A stretch of 64,000 nucleotides of DNA from Calamus simplicifolius (GCA_900491605.1 UESW01004377.1:200186-264185); one strand, 5' to 3'. Counted from the first letter of the stretch, positions 11,084 to 24,164 are shown. Notes: generated from the letters alone by a model not told the origin. A program made the numbers and translations.

Positions 11084-12626
11084 TGTTGACCCAATTATTG
11101 ATTTTGATGATTAACAAAAGCCATGAGTATATTCATCATGTTTCTGATATATTTGATTAGTGTTTCAGGCATTAAGGTTGATCAATTAATAAAGGAATAA
11201 GTTTTGAATCAAATTTGAAAGGAAATTATTTAAGTTCAGAACTTAGAGTCAACACCCAAACAGTCAGGAGCCGACCCCAGGGCGTATCAGAACTTTTCTA
11301 GGATTTCGGCATGGTCCAGAGTCGACAGCTAGAGTTTCGGAGCTGACTCCAACCTGAGATACAGAGAAGTGGTTTCTGCGTCAGTTTCTGGAGCCAACAC
11401 CTGGAGTTCAGGAGCCGATACCTGAAAGTTACGGAGCTAACACCTGAGTTTCTGGAGCCGACTCTAACCTGAGTACAGAGAGCATGTTTTTTGGACATAG
11501 TTAGAGTTGACACCTTTGAATTCTGGAGCCGACTCCCAAATGCGTCGAGCCGACACTTAACTTGTTTGGAGCCGACTCATCAACAAACTTCTTATTACTA
11601 TTTTTGGACACCCCGACTTGGAGCCGACACATGAAAAGTTGGAGCCGACTCCAATTTGTTAGGAACGGATTTTTCAAATGTCAGAACGGACTCCAACGGT
11701 AATATTTTTTCACCTAATCTCTAACGGCTAGTTTTCTTTATGTATAGAAGTAATCCAACTGCTCTGTAACAGCTATTTTTCTCACCTAAACTTAGATTAA
11801 GAGATCTATAAAAAGGGGGAACCGTCTGTTTGAAAAAGAGACTAAAAAATCGAGAAAAATACTTAGTGAAAAAGAGAGAAATTTCAAAGAGAAATCTATG
11901 AGTGCATGCCCATTATTTAAAGAAAGATTCAAGAGAAATCCAAAGCATTCAAAGTTTAGAATCAAGGATTTCCCAAGTAAAAGGAAGAAAGCAAAAGCCC
12001 TATTTTTTCCAACTTCTCAACTGCAATTTTTGTGAGGAATCTGAGCTGAGGCCTGATTCAATCATTCAAGGGAGAAGAAGAAAAGAAGATAAGCTCAAAT
12101 CAAAATCGCTTCAAACAGGCTTTTCTTACCTTTGTTTATTTAATTGCATATTTGCTCATTTGAGGAGCTCTTTTGTATTCAAAACTATATTTTTCTTTGT
12201 TGGTTGCTAATTTAATCAAGGGATTGAATTAGTGAAGGTAGTATACCTCGGGACAAGCTAAGGATAGCTTGTGGTTGGGTTTTGTGCTGGTGAGCTTGGA
12301 AAAAACCAGCTGGGTTCATTGTGACCCCGAAAAACAACAAGTTTGGGTTGTGAGCTTGTAAAACAACTTGGCTGTAATCAAGTGGATTATAGTATGGACC
12401 CAAGTGCTGCTTGGGAGTGGACGTAGGTGTTGGATACACTGAACCACTATAAAATCTTTGTGTTTGCCATGCTTTGTCTCTCTCTCTCTCTCAATCTCAT
12501 TTGTGCTTAGCTTCAATTAATTTAGTTCATTTGAGCATCTTTATATCAATCAAAATATTTTCAAAGTATTAAAATTTTTAAAGAACACAATTTACCCTCC
12601 CTCTTGGGTTGCCATCTGGGCCAACA
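11084..12626 (+). repeat. 3' LTR of the SIRE-like element
   Basis: Same ends as the 5' copy (TGTTGACC...GCCAACA), 1543 bp, TATA box at 11807-11814. Scattered substitutions and a few short indels separate the two LTRs. Followed by the duplication GTCTT at 12627-12631. Confidence 0.93.
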
Positions 12627-13262
12627 GTCTTGAAGTGCCGAGCTGGCCTCGGGCTTTTTGGAGTCGGTGGTACACCGGTCTTCGGTGCCAATGGTACATT
12701 GGTCTTGAAGTACTGAGCTGGCCTTGGGCTTTTTGGAGCCGGTGGTACACCGGTCTTCGGTGCCAATGGTACATTAGTCTTGAAGTGTCGAGCTGGCCTC
12801 GGGCTTTTTGAAGCCGGTGGTACACCAGTCTTCGGTGCCAATGGTACATTGGTCTTGAAGTGCCGAGTTGGCCTCGAGCTTTTTGGAGCCGGTGGTACAC
12901 CGATCTTTGGTGCCAATGGTACATTGGTCTTGAAGTGCCGAGCTGGCCTCGGGCTTTTTAGAGCTAATGGTACACCGGTCTTTGGTGCCAATGGTACATT
13001 GGTCTTGAAGTGTCAAGCCTGCCTCGGGCTTTTTGAAGCCGATGGTACACTAGTCTTCGGTGCCAATGATACATTGGTCTTGAAGTGCCGAGTTGGCCTC
13101 AAACTTTTTGGAGCCGATGGTACACCGGTCTTCGGTGCCAATTGTACATTGGTCTTGAAGTGCCGAGCTGGCCTCGGGCTTTTTGGAGCCGGTGGTATAC
13201 CGGTCTTCCGTGCCAATGGTACATTGGTCTTGAAGTGCCAAGCTGGCCTTGGGCTTTTTGCT
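12627..13262. repeat. Tandem array of the Tat 3' region, right half (75-bp units)
   Basis: About 8.5 units with a strict 75-bp period: the motif ATGGTACATT recurs at 12691, 12766, 12841 and 12916. The unit reads GTCTTGAAGTGCCGAGCTGGCC, then GGGCTTTTTGGAG, dyad CCGGTG-GTA-CACCGG (perfect at 12739-12753), TCTTCGGTG, dyad CCAATG-GTA-CATTGG. It continues the array at 2041-2251, separated only by the inserted copia element. The open frames on both strands (up to 173 codons) arise because 75 is a multiple of three; they are not genes. Confidence 0.92.
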
Positions 13263-13359
13263 AAAAAACTGAGTTACTTGAACACGTGTTTATTAATATA
13301 GAGTGGGGCGAGAGCCCGAAAGAATGCAAGTATGCAATTCAATGTAAAGAAAGGGTACA

Positions 13360-16300
13360 CTACTGATAATACCGACGGAGGTTGTAAGCATTCCATGTTC
13401 ACGGGAGCGGCTTTCCATCTAGTCCTTCAATTCTATACGCTCCATGATGGAGTGCTTCGATGACTCGGTAGGGTCCTTCCCAATTTGGCGATAGCTTGCC
13501 TCCTTCTGTCGGTTTTGAAACTTCGGCCCGCCGGAGGACCAAGTCCCCTGGCAAGAATGTCTTTGGACGGACATGGGCATTGTAATACCTGGCCGTTCGC
13601 TGTCAGTAGGCTGCCATCCGGAGTTGCGCTCGGTCCCATATCTCCTCCACCAGGTCAAGGTTGGCCCTCAATTGATTCGAGTTGTCCTCCTCACTGTACG
13701 ACTCCACCCAGGGGCTTGGGGCGCCTATCTCCACAAGAATGATAGCTTTGGACCCGAAGACTAGGATGAAAGGAATCTCTACAGTGGGGGCTCGCGGCGT
13801 TGTGTGGTATGCCCACAGCACATTGGGGAGCTCCTCCACCCACCATCCTTTGCAGTCATCCAGTCGGGCTCTAAGTCCTTAGAGAATGATACGGTTGGTC
13901 ACCTCAGCCGCACCGTTGGTCTGAGGGTGCCCGACTGAGGTGAATCGCTGGTGAATACCCAGCTTGGTACAAAATCCTCTGAAGGATATGTTGTCAAACT
14001 ACCAGTCGTTGTCGGTGACGAGGGTATGCGGTAGCCCGAACCAGCATATTATGGATTTCTAGAAAAAGGACCTCACCTTGCCCTCGGTGATCTTAGCGAG
14101 TGCCTCGGCCTCGATTCACTTGGTGAAGTGGTCGACGGCTACCAGCAGGAATTTGCGCTGACCGAAGGAAACGGTCCCAAGATGTCCATACCCCACTAGG
14201 CGAAGGGCCAAGGTGCTGCCAGGGGGGTCAGTTGGGACGTCGGCTGCCGTTGGATGCTAACATGGCGCTGGCAACTATCACACCTCTTGACGAGCTTGGC
14301 CGCGTCCTCCCTCATCGTCAGCCAGTAGTACCCTTGCTGCAGGGCTTTATATGCCAAACCTCTGCCCCCCAGATGACCTTCGCATACGCCTTTATGGATT
14401 TTTCGTAGGATGTAATCAGCCTCCGTGGGGCCGATGCACTTAAGGATTGGGTACGAGAATGACTTTCGGTAGAGATTTTCATCCATCATTAGAAACTTCG
14501 GGGCTCGCCACTTAAGTAGTCTTGCCTCAGCTAGGTCTTCAAGGAGGATACCATCGGTAAGGTACTGGACGTAAGCGTCCATCCAAGAGGGTTCCTGCAC
14601 GATCCGCAAGGCTTCCTCTGGGGTTTCAATGCTTGGGGTCTGCAGGTGCTCCACGTACGTTCTACCCAAGGTCCCGTCGGCCAAGGTGGCCAAGCGAGAC
14701 AATGCATCAGCCCTAGCATTCTCCCCCCGAGGAATGTAGCTGATGCGGAAATAGATAAACTAAGAGGCCTAGGATTGCACCTTGCTCAGGTAATGAGACA
14801 TGGTCGGGTCTCTAGCCTCGTACTCCCCAGTGACCTGCCCAGAGACGAGCTGAGAGTCTGTGAAGGCCCTTAGACGCTTCGCACCGAGCCCCTTGGCCAT
14901 CCTCATCCCTGCCAGTAAGGCTTCATATTCCGCTTGATTGTTGGTGGCTGGGAAGAGAAATCGGAGGGCATACTCCATCACCTCCCCCTCGGAGCTCGCA
15001 AGAATGAGTCCAGCCTCGCTCCCTTGGGAATTCGATGCACCATCAACATGGAGGATCCAGTCTTTCTCTCCTGCCTCCTCAGCCATAGGGGACTCCACGC
15101 GCATCTTTGGGTGCGACTCCTCCGGATGCTCCTCGGCCCAGGTGCACTCAACCAAAAAATTGGCTAACACCTGGGATTTCATTGCAGATGTTGGCCGAAT
15201 TGACAAGTTGAACTCCCGAGCTTGATGGCCCACTTTGCCAGCTAACCGAAGGTGTCGGGACGAGACAAGATGGCCTGGAGGGGTTGATCCGTGAGCACTA
15301 CAATTGGATGAGCTTGGAAGTAGGGTCGGAAGCGCTGAGCAGAGATGATCAGGGCAAAGATGATCTTTCGGTCTTTGAATATCTGGTCTCAACATCGTGA
15401 AGTACTTTGCTGGTGTAGTAGACCAGCTTCTGTGCTCTGTCGGTATCTATGCGAACAAGCATGGAGCTAACGGCCTCGGGGGAGGCTGCAAGATACAGAA
15501 AGAGTTCCTCCCCGCTTCTTGGCTTGGACAACAGTGGCGGAGTGGATAAAAACTTTTTTAGCTCCTCGAAGGCTTCCTGACATTCCTTCGTTCACTCGAA
15601 ACTATTGACCTTGCGCAATGCCTTAAAGAAAGGCAGACACCTCTCTGCCGACTTGGACAAGAAATGGCTTAAGGCTGCCACCCTTCCGGTCAGGCGCTGC
15701 ACCTCCTTCTTGTTGGCTGGGGGCCATATGTCCAGGATGGTTCGGATCTTGTCGGAGCTTGCCTCAATCCCCCTCTGCGTCACCATGAAGCCTAGAAACT
15801 TGCCTGCTATAACTCTGAAGGCAACTTGTGGGGTTCAGCCTCATCTGATATCGGCGAAGATTGCCAAAGGTCTCCGCGAGGTCGACGACACGGTCGGCAG
15901 CATGGGCACTCTTGGTCAGCATGTCGTCCACGTATACCTTCACATTACGCCCGATCTGGTCCTTAAAGACTTTAGTCATTAACCTCTGGTAGGTGGCCCC
16001 CACATTCTTCAACCCAAACGACATCACCTTGTAGCAATATATCCCCTTTTCGATTACAAATGATGTTGCCTCCTCATCAGCCGGGTCCATCTTAATCTGG
16101 TTGTATCTAGAGAAGGCATCCATGAAGCTGAGAGTCTCGTGGCCGGACGTGGCATCCACCAACTGGTTGATCTGAGGCAGTGGGAAGCTATCCTTGGGGC
16201 ACGCCTTATTGAGGTCAGTGAAGTCCACGCACATCCTCCAACTCCCACTGGCCTTGCAGACCATCACGACATTCGCCAGCCAGTCAGGGTAGTGCACCTC

Positions 16301-17114
16301 GTGAATGTGGCTGGTCGCCACCAACTTACGCACCCCCTCATCTATGGCTTTCTGCCTATCGGGGGCGAAGCTCCTTTTCTTCTATCGGATAGGTCGGCAC
16401 TCTGGCTTGGCGTTGAGCTGATGGGTAATCACTTCCTTCGGGATGCCTGGCATGTCAAACATCGACCATGCAAGATATCAGCGTTGGCTCGCAGGAAAGC
16501 GAGGAGCTAGTTGCGAGCCTCCTCCAAGAGTAGGGCCCCGACCTGGACCGTCCTCGTTGGGTCCTCCCCTAGAGGGAAGGTCAGCAGGTGCTCGGCCGGC
16601 TCCCCTCTCCTCTTTGAGTCTCGGGGGTCCAGTGCTTCTGATGCGGGTGCAGGTACTGCCCCCTGAGGACTGGGGCAATATGGTAGTAAAGCGGCAGCGG
16701 GCTCTGCTTCCCTCGCATTTCCCTGACCCCCTCACTGGTGGGGAACCTCACCGGAGCCTCTTCGTGGAGATAACAACATCCAGAAGATTGAGTCCAGGCC
16801 TTCTGAGGATGGCATTGTAGGCGAGAGGCACTCGGACCATAAGGAAGCTCATAAAAACCGTACTCTGACACGGGGGCATCCTGGCCGTGATGAGGAGAGT
16901 GATATCTCCCTCGACTTTTATAGAGTCTCCGGTGAAACCCATCAAGGACGTGGCAACAGGCCGAAGTGAGTTGGGAGTCAGGTTCATACGAACAAAGACA
17001 TCATAACTCAAAACGTCCAACGAGCTTCCACTGTCAATTAGAATTCTTTTTACAGGATGCTTAGCGATCGTCATGGACACGATGACGCTATCATCATTTT
17101 TGTTGACCACCCCT
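13360..17114 (-). pseudogene. Tat-type pol (protease-RT-RNase H-integrase), broken
   Basis: Motifs in minus-strand order: aspartic protease RILIDSGSSLDVLSYDVF (about 17048-16995); RT with DFTDLNKACPKDSFPLPQIN (about 16220-16165) and YVDDML (about 15935); RNase H with LHVDGASNSQGS, NNQAEYEALLAGM and FTDSQLVSGQV (15065-14830); integrase zinc finger HKGVCEGHLGG...RCDSCQRH (14392-14265); a core fragment WGMDILGPFPS near 14190; and a C-terminal segment ending DLVLRRAK...YNLRRYYQ, with TAG at 13362-13360. RNase H before integrase is the Ty3/gypsy order. No chromodomain follows. Frame changes occur near 17110, 15815, 15370 and elsewhere, all in the sense of lost bases. A stretch at 16350-16750 is poorly readable. 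Confidence 0.88.
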
Positions 17115-18748
17115 CTAGGTCCCTTTTATAAAAGGAAATTACAGAATTTAACCCCTCCTCCCCCTCGGCATCTTGGGCGTGCCACCTGCCCTCCAAGAAA
17201 TCATTGCCACTGTCTTCTCAATTGAAGCATTGATGATCATTGGTGGCGGAGGCACTGACGGGCCAGGTGCACCCGAGTTGTTCTTCAGAACGAACTTCCC
17301 CAGGTGGCCACGCTGGATGAGATCCTCTATTGCCTTCTTCAATTGGCGATAGTTGTCGGTGTCATGGCCGTGGTCTCGATGGAAGCGGCAGTACAAGTTC
17401 TTGTTGTGAGGGATCTTCGGGTTCAGTGGAGGAGGGTGCTGAAGGTACGTCTCGCCCTTGATCTCAAGCAGGATGTGAGATATTGAGGCGAGCAAGGGGG
17501 TGAATGGACCGTTCCTCGGTGCAAGAGCCCGAGGTTGGTTGTCGGTCGGCGGGGAGGCTCGGGCCTCCTGGGTCGAACCTCGGCAAGCTCAGGACGAGTC
17601 GGCTTTTTGGTGGTGCCTCTATTGGCCTCGCGCCGGGAGGAGTCAGCCTTATCGGTGCCGATGTACTTTTGAGCTTAGCTCAAAAGTTCGGCGTAGGAGC
17701 TAGGCGGCTTCTTATCGAGGGAGTATGCAAAACGGGAGGGGCGAAGCCCTCGTTTCAAGGCCAGAGTGGCCACATAATCCTCGAGGTTGTAGACCTCGAG
17801 GGCAGCTTCTTTGAATCGAGCAACATAGTCCCGCAAGGACTCGCCACCCTTATGCTGGATGGAGAATAGACTATCCGCCATTTTGGGTATCTTCTGGCAG
17901 CATCAAAATGGGCCAAGAAGGCCCTCTCTAACTGGCGAAGGAGTTGATACTCCGCGGTGGTAGGCGAGAGTACCAGGCTCGGGCAGCCTTCCTCAGGGTA
18001 GCGGGGAAGGCGACGCAGAGAAGAGAGTCGGTTGCCCCCTGGACCTGTATGAGATCTTGTAACTCTCCAAATGGTCCGGGGATTAGTGGTCCCATCGTAC
18101 GGGTCCAACTGAGGGAGGCAGAACCGGGTTGAGATTGGTTCCTCCATGATGCGCGGAACAGAGGTGGCCGGTTATCATAATCCGCCTCAGGCAGGTTGGT
18201 GATCCGACGGCTGAACTTCTCAGCCGCTAGTTGTACTTATCAAGCCGGTGCTCGGCATGGTGAGCTATCCGGCCATCGTAGGACCCCTCCCTTGAAGATT
18301 CCGAAGAGGGGGAGGAGTGACGGTGGTGAAGACGGGTGCGCTCCGCCTCCCTTCCGCGCCGCCACTTTGGGGAAGCACTGGCATGGCGGGAAGGAGACCG
18401 AGACCTCTTGGAGGTCTCCCGGTGATGACGCTTGGGCGAAGCGTGGCGGTGAAGAACTTCCCGGATGGGAGATCTCCTCCGAGAAGAATGTTGACTGGAC
18501 TGGACCACCCCTGGGATTGACATGGGTGGCCTCGGCTGCTGCTGCAGAACTTGGACCGCCGCCTCCAGCGACTAAACTTGCATGGTGAGGGTGGCGAGTC
18601 GATCTTCTTGATGTTGCTGTAGTGGTGGTGATAGTGGTGCAGGGACGCTGGCTTGGGGAGCAGGGAGATCGGCTGCCTGCAGGTCAGCTCCCAGGCACTG
18701 CCCCCTAGCATGACTCGTGAAGACCTCTTGCGCACGAGTCATCGCCAT
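17115..18748 (-). pseudogene. Tat-type gag, broken
   Basis: The minus-strand ATG at 18748 begins MAMTRAQEVFTSH. A Gln/Pro-rich region and an Arg/Ser/His-rich basic region follow (about 18520-18230). The conserved gag core MEEPISTRFCLPQLDPYDGT starts at 18147, with YVARFKEAALEVYNLEDYVA near 17835. The basic YCRFHRDHGHDTDNYRQLKKA motif at about 17395-17335 is typical of Tat gags in place of a classical zinc knuckle. Frame changes near 18070, 17885, 17500 and 17145 break it. The gag would form the particle core. Confidence 0.8.
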
Positions 18749-18810
18749 TGCTCGAGAGCTCAGGGAAGAGAAAAAATGGGCGTTGACTGGTTCAAAGCTT
18801 TTTATCTTCC

Positions 18811-18831
18811 CCCCTACCTGGCGCTCCAATC
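18811..18831 (-). other. Primer-binding region of the minus-strand Tat element
   Basis: On the minus strand, GATTGGAGCGCCAGGTAGGG follows directly after the LTR end GGCGTCAACA. Its position fits a primer-binding site. I cannot assign the tRNA with certainty. Confidence 0.6.
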
Positions 18832-19478
18832 TGTTGACGCCAAGTCACTTTCCCTCAACGTCGGGGAACGAAGATTCTCCTCCTCCTCGAAGATCCCTGC
18901 AAGAAAGTCTCTGGAGACCGATGCTCCGGTGGGGACCCTCCGACACTCAAGTCAGCAACTTGGGAATAGACAAGTGTTAACTAGCAGAAAGAGCTAGAGA
19001 ACTTGAGTTCAGGATCCTTCCCTCGTTGTGAGTGTGGACTTTTATACCTGTTCAAATGTCTCTTTTTCCATTTCCAGAAGGTTTCTGATTTGAGGTGCCA
19101 TTGTCCGGTAATGGACGGAAGGCAAGGCTGACAGTGATAGGTCGCAACTGACACTAGACATGTTAGAGGTGTCTTGCCCCGCTGCCACCTACTAAGCACG
19201 GCGCTACGGGTGGCAGGCAGGCCTGGTCGTGTTAGACGTGCGCTGTTACGGGGCATGGCCATGCACTGTTGCAGTTGAATGGTGATCACGTGGCTGCTGC
19301 AGGCAGTTGGGGGCCATATGGGTGTGTCAGATGGCTCGAGGTAATGGGTCGCTAGTCTAAGGCCAAGGCGGAGGCTCGAGGCCGGAACCGAGGCTGAGGT
19401 GGAGGCTCGAGGCCAAGGCCGAGCGGGAGCTCGAGGCCGAGGGACCTCATAGGCCGAGGGGACCCGGATTACCATCCA
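18832..19478 (-). repeat. 5' LTR of the minus-strand Tat element
   Basis: The plus-strand start TGTTGACGCCAAG at 18832 is the LTR end next to the primer-binding site. The outer boundary is set at ...ACCATCCA (19478), where GC-rich sequence gives way to AT-rich DNA; 19474 is also possible. A minus-strand TATAAAA lies at 19046-19040. A CGAGGC-rich subrepeat (GGCTCGAGGCCGAGGC) is at 19377-19460. The partner LTR is outside the window, so the ends cannot be confirmed by comparison. Confidence 0.7.
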
Positions 19479-22400
19479 TAGAGTTTACACCACTAGATAT
19501 AAATCTTATTTTTAATTAATATATGTATACATCTTTATATGTGATCATCATATAGAAAATGACGTGAATACAAGTGTATTAATATTTTTAATTTATATTT
19601 TATTTATTTTGAACTCTATAAAGTATCTATTTTTAGATTAATTTCACTTAATCTTCTTCAACTATAGAATATTTGTTCATTTCTTTCGAAACTAAACAAA
19701 AATTTAAATTAATTCTTTAATTTTGATTTTAGTTATAATTAACTCTTATCGTCTCCATATAGGATTAAAAGTCATTAAAAAGTAGTCACGTGGCCATTAT
19801 AGGCACCATTTTATATATCTTAAAAAACGGATACTTAATGTTATACTGGATCAAAATTATTATTTTCAAACGAATGGATGTCGTTACCTTTTATCATACT
19901 ATTTATTACAAAATCTAGCATAATTACATGACAGTCGTATGACCATTTTTTTTTGTTTCATATAATGCCTAATTTAAATGCCAAGGATCAACTGTAACTT
20001 AAACTATAATTAAAATTTGAATGTAATTCTTTTAATTTAGAGAGAAATATGCAAATATTTCATAGTTTAGAGAAGTTAAGTAAAATTAATTTTTTATTTT
20101 TTTATTGGGCTTGAGCTTAGTCTAAATTTTTAGTTAAGCCTTGAGAATAGGTTAGCTCGACCACTCATTTGGCTCTATCCAAACATTTAAATCCTAAGAT
20201 TTATGGATTTTTTGACCCATAATATCTCATGAAGATATGTTGCAATTCAAATTCTATGCCCAATTGACTTGCACTTTAATTTTTATAGACCATATAAACT
20301 CAATTCGCTAATGAATTAATTAAAACAGTAGATGGACTTGAAACATTATAATGATATAAAGCCGATCCAACTACATAAAAATTGATGGATTAAATTTTTA
20401 AAGATCATATAGATTTAATCTATATGTTGCCTTAAGTAGCTCATAGTCAGCATAAAATTTTGTTAGATCTATTAAAATATTAATCTACTAAATTAAACTA
20501 TGTGAAAGGATAGAACGTTCCCGTTAAGCGATGCATTGCATCTGCCTTCGAATGTTTCAAAAAAATAGGCAAGAAGAGCTGCACTGATGCTCGGATGCGA
20601 TGATAATCCTAATGAAGAAAGCAGATTCATATAGCCAATCACATATAGTTGAAAAAAAAAAAAAGCTTAGATAAGTTAAATTAAGTTGAGTATATAGATT
20701 CAATATGCTAATAGATTAATTAGATTAGCATATAAATTTAAAGGCATTACGTTGCCATATTTAACTAATTTACTCTTATAGCTAGCATTAGAACCATAAT
20801 AGTACCATGCATTCAACTAGTTAGCTACAACTTTACGCAAAAAGTAATGTGCTTGAGCCATGCATACCCTAAGAGGTTATTTTATTTAAACTAATTTTCA
20901 AGTGCCATTAGATCCAACGGACGGTGAGTTAAGAATGAGTTCGGGAAAACCAAAACTCACTCCTTTGCCATTGCACGCAAACTCGATGTACAGAATCGGC
21001 AAAAGGGAATGCCAAAATACCTTGCGAGGGAAGCAGCAGCAAGCTTAAGCTCAGACATTCGTAGCATTATGCTTACACTTCCTTTTTGTGAGATCTAAAT
21101 TAAAACTAAAACCACCGACAGAAACTCAGTTCCCTTCTAACAAAGAAAAGAAGCCAAAAAAAAAAAAAAAGTTGAGCAACGGCGCCAAGCTAGTTGCCTG
21201 CCAATTGATAGTTTTTGCCACATAAAAAGTACTTCACGTATACAAAAGGAGGTCAGCTTATGAGTCATTACTGCATTTCCTATGCACATCAGTGTCAGTG
21301 AGCCCCTTTATTGAATACATGAGGTGACAATTTAAGCGTGTAGTCAATTTTCAAAGAGACATATTTGTTGGTAAAACTACTGCAGCTTTGATTGGGGAGG
21401 GTGGTTGCAAATGATGAATACTTTGAAAGTTTGCTATCCATACATCTTCATAAAGATGTCTGCAGCCATTAACATATTCTACTCTCATGTCTGTTTAATG
21501 ATGCATTGATTTAGGTGAGAGGTATGCCAATTCAATATTTTATGGCTTACCACTCTATTGCAGGTCATTGTTAAATGTGAAGATGAAAGGAAGCTTATGG
21601 GGGGTGTCAGTACCAGTGTCCCTATCGCAATTGAGAGGTGGGACAACATTGAGAAGCATGATCATGATAAGAGGGCAGCAGATCATGGATTAAAAGATCA
21701 TATATTATCAGCATGCCTTAAGCTCATCTACTTGAGTTTGGCCATGGTTAATGACTTCCTTTCCTGTTGGACTTGGGATATCATCTTTAATCATGCATTC
21801 ATTCACTTTGATATTTTATTGTTATTTAATAATAATATTTTGAAGCAACACATAACATCTAGGGACATATTGTATCCATGTTAGCAAGGCAAAGGCTTGA
21901 TATTTGGTTTCTTTTAGGCTTAGAATAGGTCTTAGCTATGTTGTTTGCTAGGCATCTTTTTGGACCCATCAACCTTACCTAGCATTACAATCTAACCTAA
22001 TTGCCTTGGATTACATGTAGCTGATCCACTTGCATCCTTGTTGTTGGATTGCAAGGGAAAATGTCCCTATATGTTATAGTACACTATGGTTCATGCATTT
22101 TTGTATGCAACCCTAGATTTTTTTAGGGGTGAAGGGGAGTAAGTATTATTGTACATATATTTTCTTTCCTCACAAAATGTACATGTATGGTGGTACCATG
22201 TCCCAATTTGATAATGTGTGTGTGTGTGTGTGTGTGTTTTTTTTTTTTTTTTGAATCCTCTGCCCTCATCTCTATTGTGGGGATGCAAACAAAGGGAGGG
22301 CAAGAGGAGGTGGCCATCTTTTGAGCTTATATTGCTTGGTATGTAGGAAGTCCTTTGAGGAGAGGAAAGAACATGTCGCCATCCTCCTTTTCTAGCCAGC

Positions 22401-24164
22401 GAGGCTTATAGACAATATTAAAAGGAAGGTGATGAGGAGAAGAAACAAAACAGGGCTCTTTTTTAAGGGAGGGGAGGGGTTTACATTGCAAAGAGGGGAG
22501 AGGTGGTTGGTGTGGTCACTTTCCACTTCATGAGATGGGAGAGGGGCTCATTAGCCGTCACATGGGGGTTGGGATAAACAAAGCCAATCTATCCGGCGAG
22601 TCCAAATCACGGTTTTACTAAACAAATCCACCGGCCCCGAGCTTGTCCCCCTCCCTCTTCCCTTCTCTATCTACCGAGCTTCCATGCTTGGCAATGCAAG
22701 GGAACACCCCCATCTCTCTCTCTCTCTCCATGCCCAATGTATGTGGCGTAGAGAGAGAGAGAGTCCAAACTTTATAAAGAAGGATTGATGGACAGCAAAG
22801 TTTATAAAATTGTGATCCCTCAAACAACCATTCACCGAGGTATATGGGGGTGTGAATGTGTAGACCTCAAAGCTAAATTCCACCTAGTTTACCCATGACT
22901 TTGGTGTGCATGGGGAAATTTTGGCAATGAGAAAGGAATGATGAAGCTTGTCTCTCAAAAAAATCACATCCAACCCTCATAAACAGGCAAAACAATAGCT
23001 GAAGCATAGTCACCTTTGATTTTTTTTTTAAAAAAAATTCATGAAGTGATGAATAATATATGCTAACTAAACTTAATTGGATTGTAAATCCTTAATCGAA
23101 TTGATTGTCCAATTAATTATATATAAAAATCATATTATTTAAATCAAAATTTACCGAATCGACTTAAAAAATCTAGTAATAATGATTTACCTGAAAGCTT
23201 ATTTGAATTTATCAAGATATCGTGAGAGTCCATTCAAATAGAACCTCAATCTTATATATTTGATAAATATAATATATCTGTTAATGCTCAATATAATAAT
23301 AATAATAATAATCAGGGATTTTGTTTTGATTTAAATGTTCAATTTCTCATGTACTACTAGAGGCAAGACAATTGCAGTTCACGGTTGAAAGGAAACAAAG
23401 ATGTGGCGATGGCTTGGGCGAACCAAACAAGCGGAATGCTTGGGATTAGACCCATCAATCACACAGCCCACACGGCTCCGGCCCCAGAGACGATGCTCAC
23501 ACCATTGACAAGACCCGTCACTCAAATCCCCGTGTCCTCCTCTCTCTCATAATTGACCCTGTGGGCCCCATCAAACTCGACCTAAGAAGGGTACTGTGCC
23601 CAGCCCAACTATTACCGCTAATCAGTTGCATCAGATGGTCAGTCCTCCATGGCCCCACCAATCCAACGGACCAAATCAAACAATGCAAATATTTTAATCT
23701 AAACTATTGCAACTAATAATCTATTCATGGTATTTTAGTGAATATGTGTAAAATCAGGGGCTTCTTCGCTTATATCTGCATGCACTTGTCCAATCGAATT
23801 CAGTGCATCCTCGATTTGTTTCTTCTACTCTCTCTCTCTCTCTCTCTCTCTTAGCAGGACATCATATTCTATATCACAAAAAAAAAAAAAAAAAAAAAAA
23901 ATTTTTCTCTCTCTACAATTAATAAACTGTTATTAGCTGCCCAACGCTGATCGCTTCTTATTAAACCATCTAACTTATACTTAATACTTAATATGATATT
24001 AAGACAGGTTAATACCGTAATATTATCGGCAATATGTCTCCGGGTCTTGGCATTAAAAAGTCGTGCGAAGAAATTGTGATCATATGATTATGGATAATTA
24101 CAGGATTAACCGCGGTTTAAAGTTAATGTTCCCGCCTCGAGTATGGGCATTTTGGTCAAGTGGC
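19479..24164. other. AT-rich intergenic DNA with microsatellites
   Basis: No gene recognised. Short open frames (for example 21558-21884 and 22091-22317) show no family motif. It contains (TG)n plus poly-T at 22214-22252, an (ATA)n run near 23291-23312, (CT)n at 23828-23851 and poly-A at about 23877-23902. Composition changes sharply at about 24165. Confidence 0.6.

Larger units (their letters stand above)
2252..12626 (+). mobile_element. Complete SIRE/Maximus-like Ty1/copia retrotransposon, decayed
   Basis: The 10,375-bp element has all structural parts: LTRs of 1550 and 1543 bp starting TGTTGACC and ending CCAACA, a primer-binding site, gag, pol in the copia order (protease, integrase, RT, RNase H), a post-pol ORF, a polypurine tract and a 5-bp duplication. 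Large LTRs, overall size near 10 kb and an extra ORF after RNase H are the known marks of the SIRE/Maximus lineage. Numerous stops and frame breaks make it non-autonomous. The LTRs differ at scattered sites by eye, so insertion is not recent. It sits inside the tandem array of the minus-strand Tat element and is therefore younger than it. Confidence 0.93.
927..19478 (-). mobile_element. Ty3/gypsy element of Tat type, minus strand, 3' end outside window
   Basis: Read on the minus strand: LTR 19478-18832, primer-binding region, gag from 18748, pol ending at 13360, tandem array 13262-12627 continued at 2251-1601, spacer, antisense ORF 1306-927. The far LTR must lie left of position 1. Lack of a chromodomain, a variable array after pol and an antisense additional ORF are the known pattern of Tat-lineage elements. 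It is the oldest insertion of this cluster because two copia elements interrupt it (2252-12626 and the LTR ending at 926). Confidence 0.85.

Noticed and set aside
12578..13301. Open frames on both strands, up to 173 codons, of repeating peptide
   Set aside because: The 75-bp unit is a multiple of three and lacks stops in several frames; repeat artefact.
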